From Methylococcaceae bacterium (lineage in GTDB: Bacteria; Pseudomonadota; Gammaproteobacteria; Methylococcales; Methylomonadaceae), in NCBI GenBank assembly GCA_013140465.1, contig JABFST010000356.1, positions 1 through 7,558 on the forward strand: a stretch of 7,558 nucleotides of DNA, written 5' to 3'. This document shows positions 6,342 to 7,558 of the stretch, piece after piece. The notes below the pieces were generated by a model, which was not told where the DNA came from, did no database searches, and saw only the letters and a program-made list of their open reading frames with translations. Position numbers and translations under genes: made by a program. Within the stretch, counting starts at the first letter, position 1. Every line of letters begins with the position of its first letter.

Positions 6342-6842
6342 TTACGATTTATTAATAACAACTGGTGTTGATGCTCTGCGTATAACACGGGCAGGATTAC
6401 CTACTACAACAGAACCGGCCTCTACGTTTTTTACTATAACGGTGCCAGCACCAATAATTGCGCCGTCACCAATTTTTATATCGCCCAATATCACTACATT
6501 AGACCCTATATCCACATCATTGCCAATCATGGGGACGCTACCATCATATGTTGATGAGATAAGTGCCGCACCAATAGTTGTAGAATGACGTAACACGAAA
6601 TTTTGGCCTATAACTGTGCGTTCATGGACTACAAGTGCCTGGCTATGATAAAGACTTAGCCCACTTCCAGCTGTAAGCTTCCCATATAATTCAACACACA
6701 GAACCCATTCTACGATAACGCGATTTAAAATCAGATAGAGGTAACCGAGATAGCGTAAGGGTAGAGGGGCATGCGTAAATAGGTTGGCGACGCAGAAAGC
6801 CACCAAGATTATACGTCCTTTCACATTACCTTTGTTTGTCAA
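6342..6842 (-). CDS. Hexapeptide-repeat acyltransferase (serine acetyltransferase/WcaB-like), 5' end lost by frameshift
   Basis: Seen: 166 residues from a TTG at 6842. An N-terminal helical part (NKGNVKGRIILVAFCVANLF) is followed by left-handed beta-helix repeats: YHSQALVV (65-72), TVIGQNF, TTIGAAL, IGNDVDIGSNVVILGDIKIG and GAGTVIV, ending in VVGNPARVIRR. Known: CysE and WcaB-type acetyltransferases share this plan. They use acetyl-CoA, with a catalytic His in the position of His66. Inferred: O-acetylation of a sugar in the repeat unit. Odd: this frame has no good start, only TTG, while 6839-6910 encodes the missing family N-terminus in another frame. Adding one G after 6840 would join them as ...FQDWTNKGNVKG..., the usual family sequence, giving 189 residues. 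Either the gene is mutated, the sequence has an error, or a shortened protein starts by re-initiation. Confidence 0.82.
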   Translation of the reverse strand: MTNKGNVKGRIILVAFCVANLFTHAPLPLRYLGYLYLILNRVIVEWVLCVELYGKLTAGSGLSLYHSQALVVHERTVIGQNFVLRHSTTIGAALISSTYDGSVPMIGNDVDIGSNVVILGDIKIGDGAIIGAGTVIVKNVEAGSVVVGNPARVIRRASTPVVINKS

Positions 6843-6910
6843 TCTTGGAAGATTGATAGGGTTTGATTATAATCCATTCCCAGAGATGAGTGTTCTACAG
6901 GTATCTGCAT
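6839..6910 (-). pseudogene. Out-of-frame 5' fragment of the acyltransferase gene
   Basis: ATG at 6910 opens a 23-codon frame ending in SIFQD and then TGA (6841-6839). GAGAGG (6922-6927) lies 11 bases upstream, and the preceding gene stops only four bases away, exactly where an operon gene should begin. Members of the WcaB/serine acetyltransferase-like family commonly start with a segment like 'FQDWxxNKGNxKGR'. Here FQD is in this frame and TNKGNVKGR in the next one. One missing G (GATTG-A instead of GATTGG-A) explains both the stop and the frame change. The TGA overlaps the TTG at 6842 as TTGA, so re-initiation into the main frame is conceivable. It could instead be an independent short peptide gene, but the fit to the family makes that unlikely. 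Confidence 0.72.
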
Positions 6911-6914
6911 ATGT

Positions 6915-7558
6915 TTATACACCTCTCTTGTGAATGTTTCTATAGCCGAAAATACGCGCTAACATGATCAAATAATGTTTAATACACTCATAGTAAAAAG
7001 AAGCAATGGCGGGCAGAACGCCTTTTCCATGTATTAAGGAAACCGCCATCGATTCTTTGTAACTCTTAACCGGATTGCCGTTGCTTACACCCTCCATTTG
7101 CATTTGTACAATGCGCCTAGGCAAAAAACCCACTTTTACTTTTGACCAGATTCTCATGATGAAATCATAATCAGCCGCGATCCTAAACCCTGAACTAAAG
7201 TCACCGTAACGTTGGTAAACAGACGCTCTGACAAAACAGGATGGATGCGCAACTTTCATCTTTTGAAATAACTGTTTTTTACTGACCTCGCCGCCAATAC
7301 GCCAAATTTCATTGCCTTGGAGATCGACTTGTGCAACGTAAGCATGAGAAACATCATATTGGCCGAATTCCATAAAACGCACCATCTCGGATATCACATC
7401 ATTTGCCGAATACCAATCATCCGAATTAAGAATGAGTCCAACAAGACCTAACGCATGTATGGCATCAACAAAGCCATTGTGTGCCGTTCCTACTACAAAG
7501 CCAACACTTTCCTGAAAGCTTGAGTTGTCAGTCATAACAGACGCACTTATCTGTTCTA
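6915..7558 (-). CDS. GT2-type (GT-A fold) glycosyltransferase, 5' end outside window
   Basis: Seen: the frame is open from the right edge to a TAA at 6915-6917. ILNSDDWYSANDVI (35-48, counted from the ATG at 7535) holds the Asp-Asp pair of a GT-A metal/nucleotide site. VAHPSCFVRASVYQRYGDF and FRIAADYDFIMRIW are the acceptor-side motifs ('HQ/HPs-F-v...YG.F' and 'AaDyDlllR') of WcaA/WfgS-type GT2 enzymes. Known: these inverting enzymes move a sugar from a nucleotide donor to a lipid-linked acceptor. Missing: the N-terminal nucleotide-binding part with the usual 'DGgStDGT' segment. An ATG exists at 7535 but has no ribosome site, and the frame reads on to the edge, so I treat the gene as cut by the window. 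HNGFVDAIHALGLVG before NSDD seems about five residues shorter than the usual 'DxGiyDAmNkGi.lAtGe..G', so a small deletion is possible. Confidence 0.75.
   Translation of the reverse strand, partial: EQISASVMTDNSSFQESVGFVVGTAHNGFVDAIHALGLVGLILNSDDWYSANDVISEMVRFMEFGQYDVSHAYVAQVDLQGNEIWRIGGEVSKKQLFQKMKVAHPSCFVRASVYQRYGDFSSGFRIAADYDFIMRIWSKVKVGFLPRRIVQMQMEGVSNGNPVKSYKESMAVSLIHGKGVLPAIASFYYECIKHYLIMLARIFGYRNIHKRGV
6922..6927 (-). promoter_or_regulatory. Ribosome binding site marking the true acyltransferase start
   Basis: GAGAGG on the minus strand lies 11 bases before the ATG at 6910, inside the last codons of the GT2 gene. No comparable site precedes the TTG at 6842. This supports 6910 as the ancestral start of the frameshifted acyltransferase gene. 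Confidence 0.5.

Noticed and set aside
6839..6910. Independent small peptide gene
   Set aside because: It has a ribosome site, but its end matches the FQD part of the acyltransferase family's N-terminus and the next frame continues it exactly, so a broken gene is more likely.
380..7558. A wholly new defence or mobile system hidden in the operon
   Set aside because: Every gene falls into a known polysaccharide-synthesis family and the context agrees. Nothing supports a different kind of system.

Overview
The window carries the 3' part of a cell-surface polysaccharide gene cluster (exopolysaccharide or O-antigen/capsule type). All eight genes lie on the minus strand and are transcribed from the right edge (about 7558) towards a terminator at 301-339. 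An undecaprenyl-phosphate-type sugar phosphotransferase, a WecG/TagA-type glycosyltransferase and an exported glycosidase point to a Gram-negative bacterium, probably a proteobacterium. The proteobacterial-looking group II intron end and GC-rich hairpin in the left flank agree with this. No marker in the window fixes genus or family.

Layout, left to right. 1-101: the 3' end of a group II intron on the plus strand (domains V and VI, with the branch-point A). 102-300: no gene, but two overlapping small palindromes and a REP-like GC-rich hairpin. 301-339: a strong hairpin with T-runs on both sides, which ends the minus-strand operon. 380-1102: membrane phosphoglycosyl transferase. 1149-2426: secreted GH39-like (PslG-like) glycosidase. 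2454-3209: WecG/TagA/CpsF glycosyltransferase. 3238-4161 and 4158-5168: two different extended-SDR nucleotide-sugar epimerase/dehydratases joined by an ATGA overlap. 5174-6337: GT4-type glycosyltransferase. 6342-6910: hexapeptide acyltransferase split by a one-base frameshift. 6915 to the right edge: GT2-type glycosyltransferase, 5' end outside the window.

The genes are packed tightly (gaps of 4-47 nt or a 4-nt overlap), so they probably form one transcript. In the likely pathway, the phosphotransferase loads the first sugar phosphate on undecaprenyl phosphate. The WecG-type, GT4 and GT2 enzymes extend the lipid-linked repeat unit. The SDR enzymes make special nucleotide sugars, the acyltransferase decorates the unit, and the glycosidase acts on the finished polymer outside the cytoplasm. 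No flippase, polymerase or chain-length regulator lies in the window, so these would have to be upstream or elsewhere.

Base composition changes along the operon. The 3' genes have moderate GC (31 of 60 bases are G or C at 1981-2040). The central SDR/GT4 part is clearly AT-rich (18 of 60 at 6121-6180). This fits a mosaic locus with a conserved 3' end and exchanged middle genes. The most notable anomaly is the frameshift near 6840. I found no convincing sign of a wholly new system.
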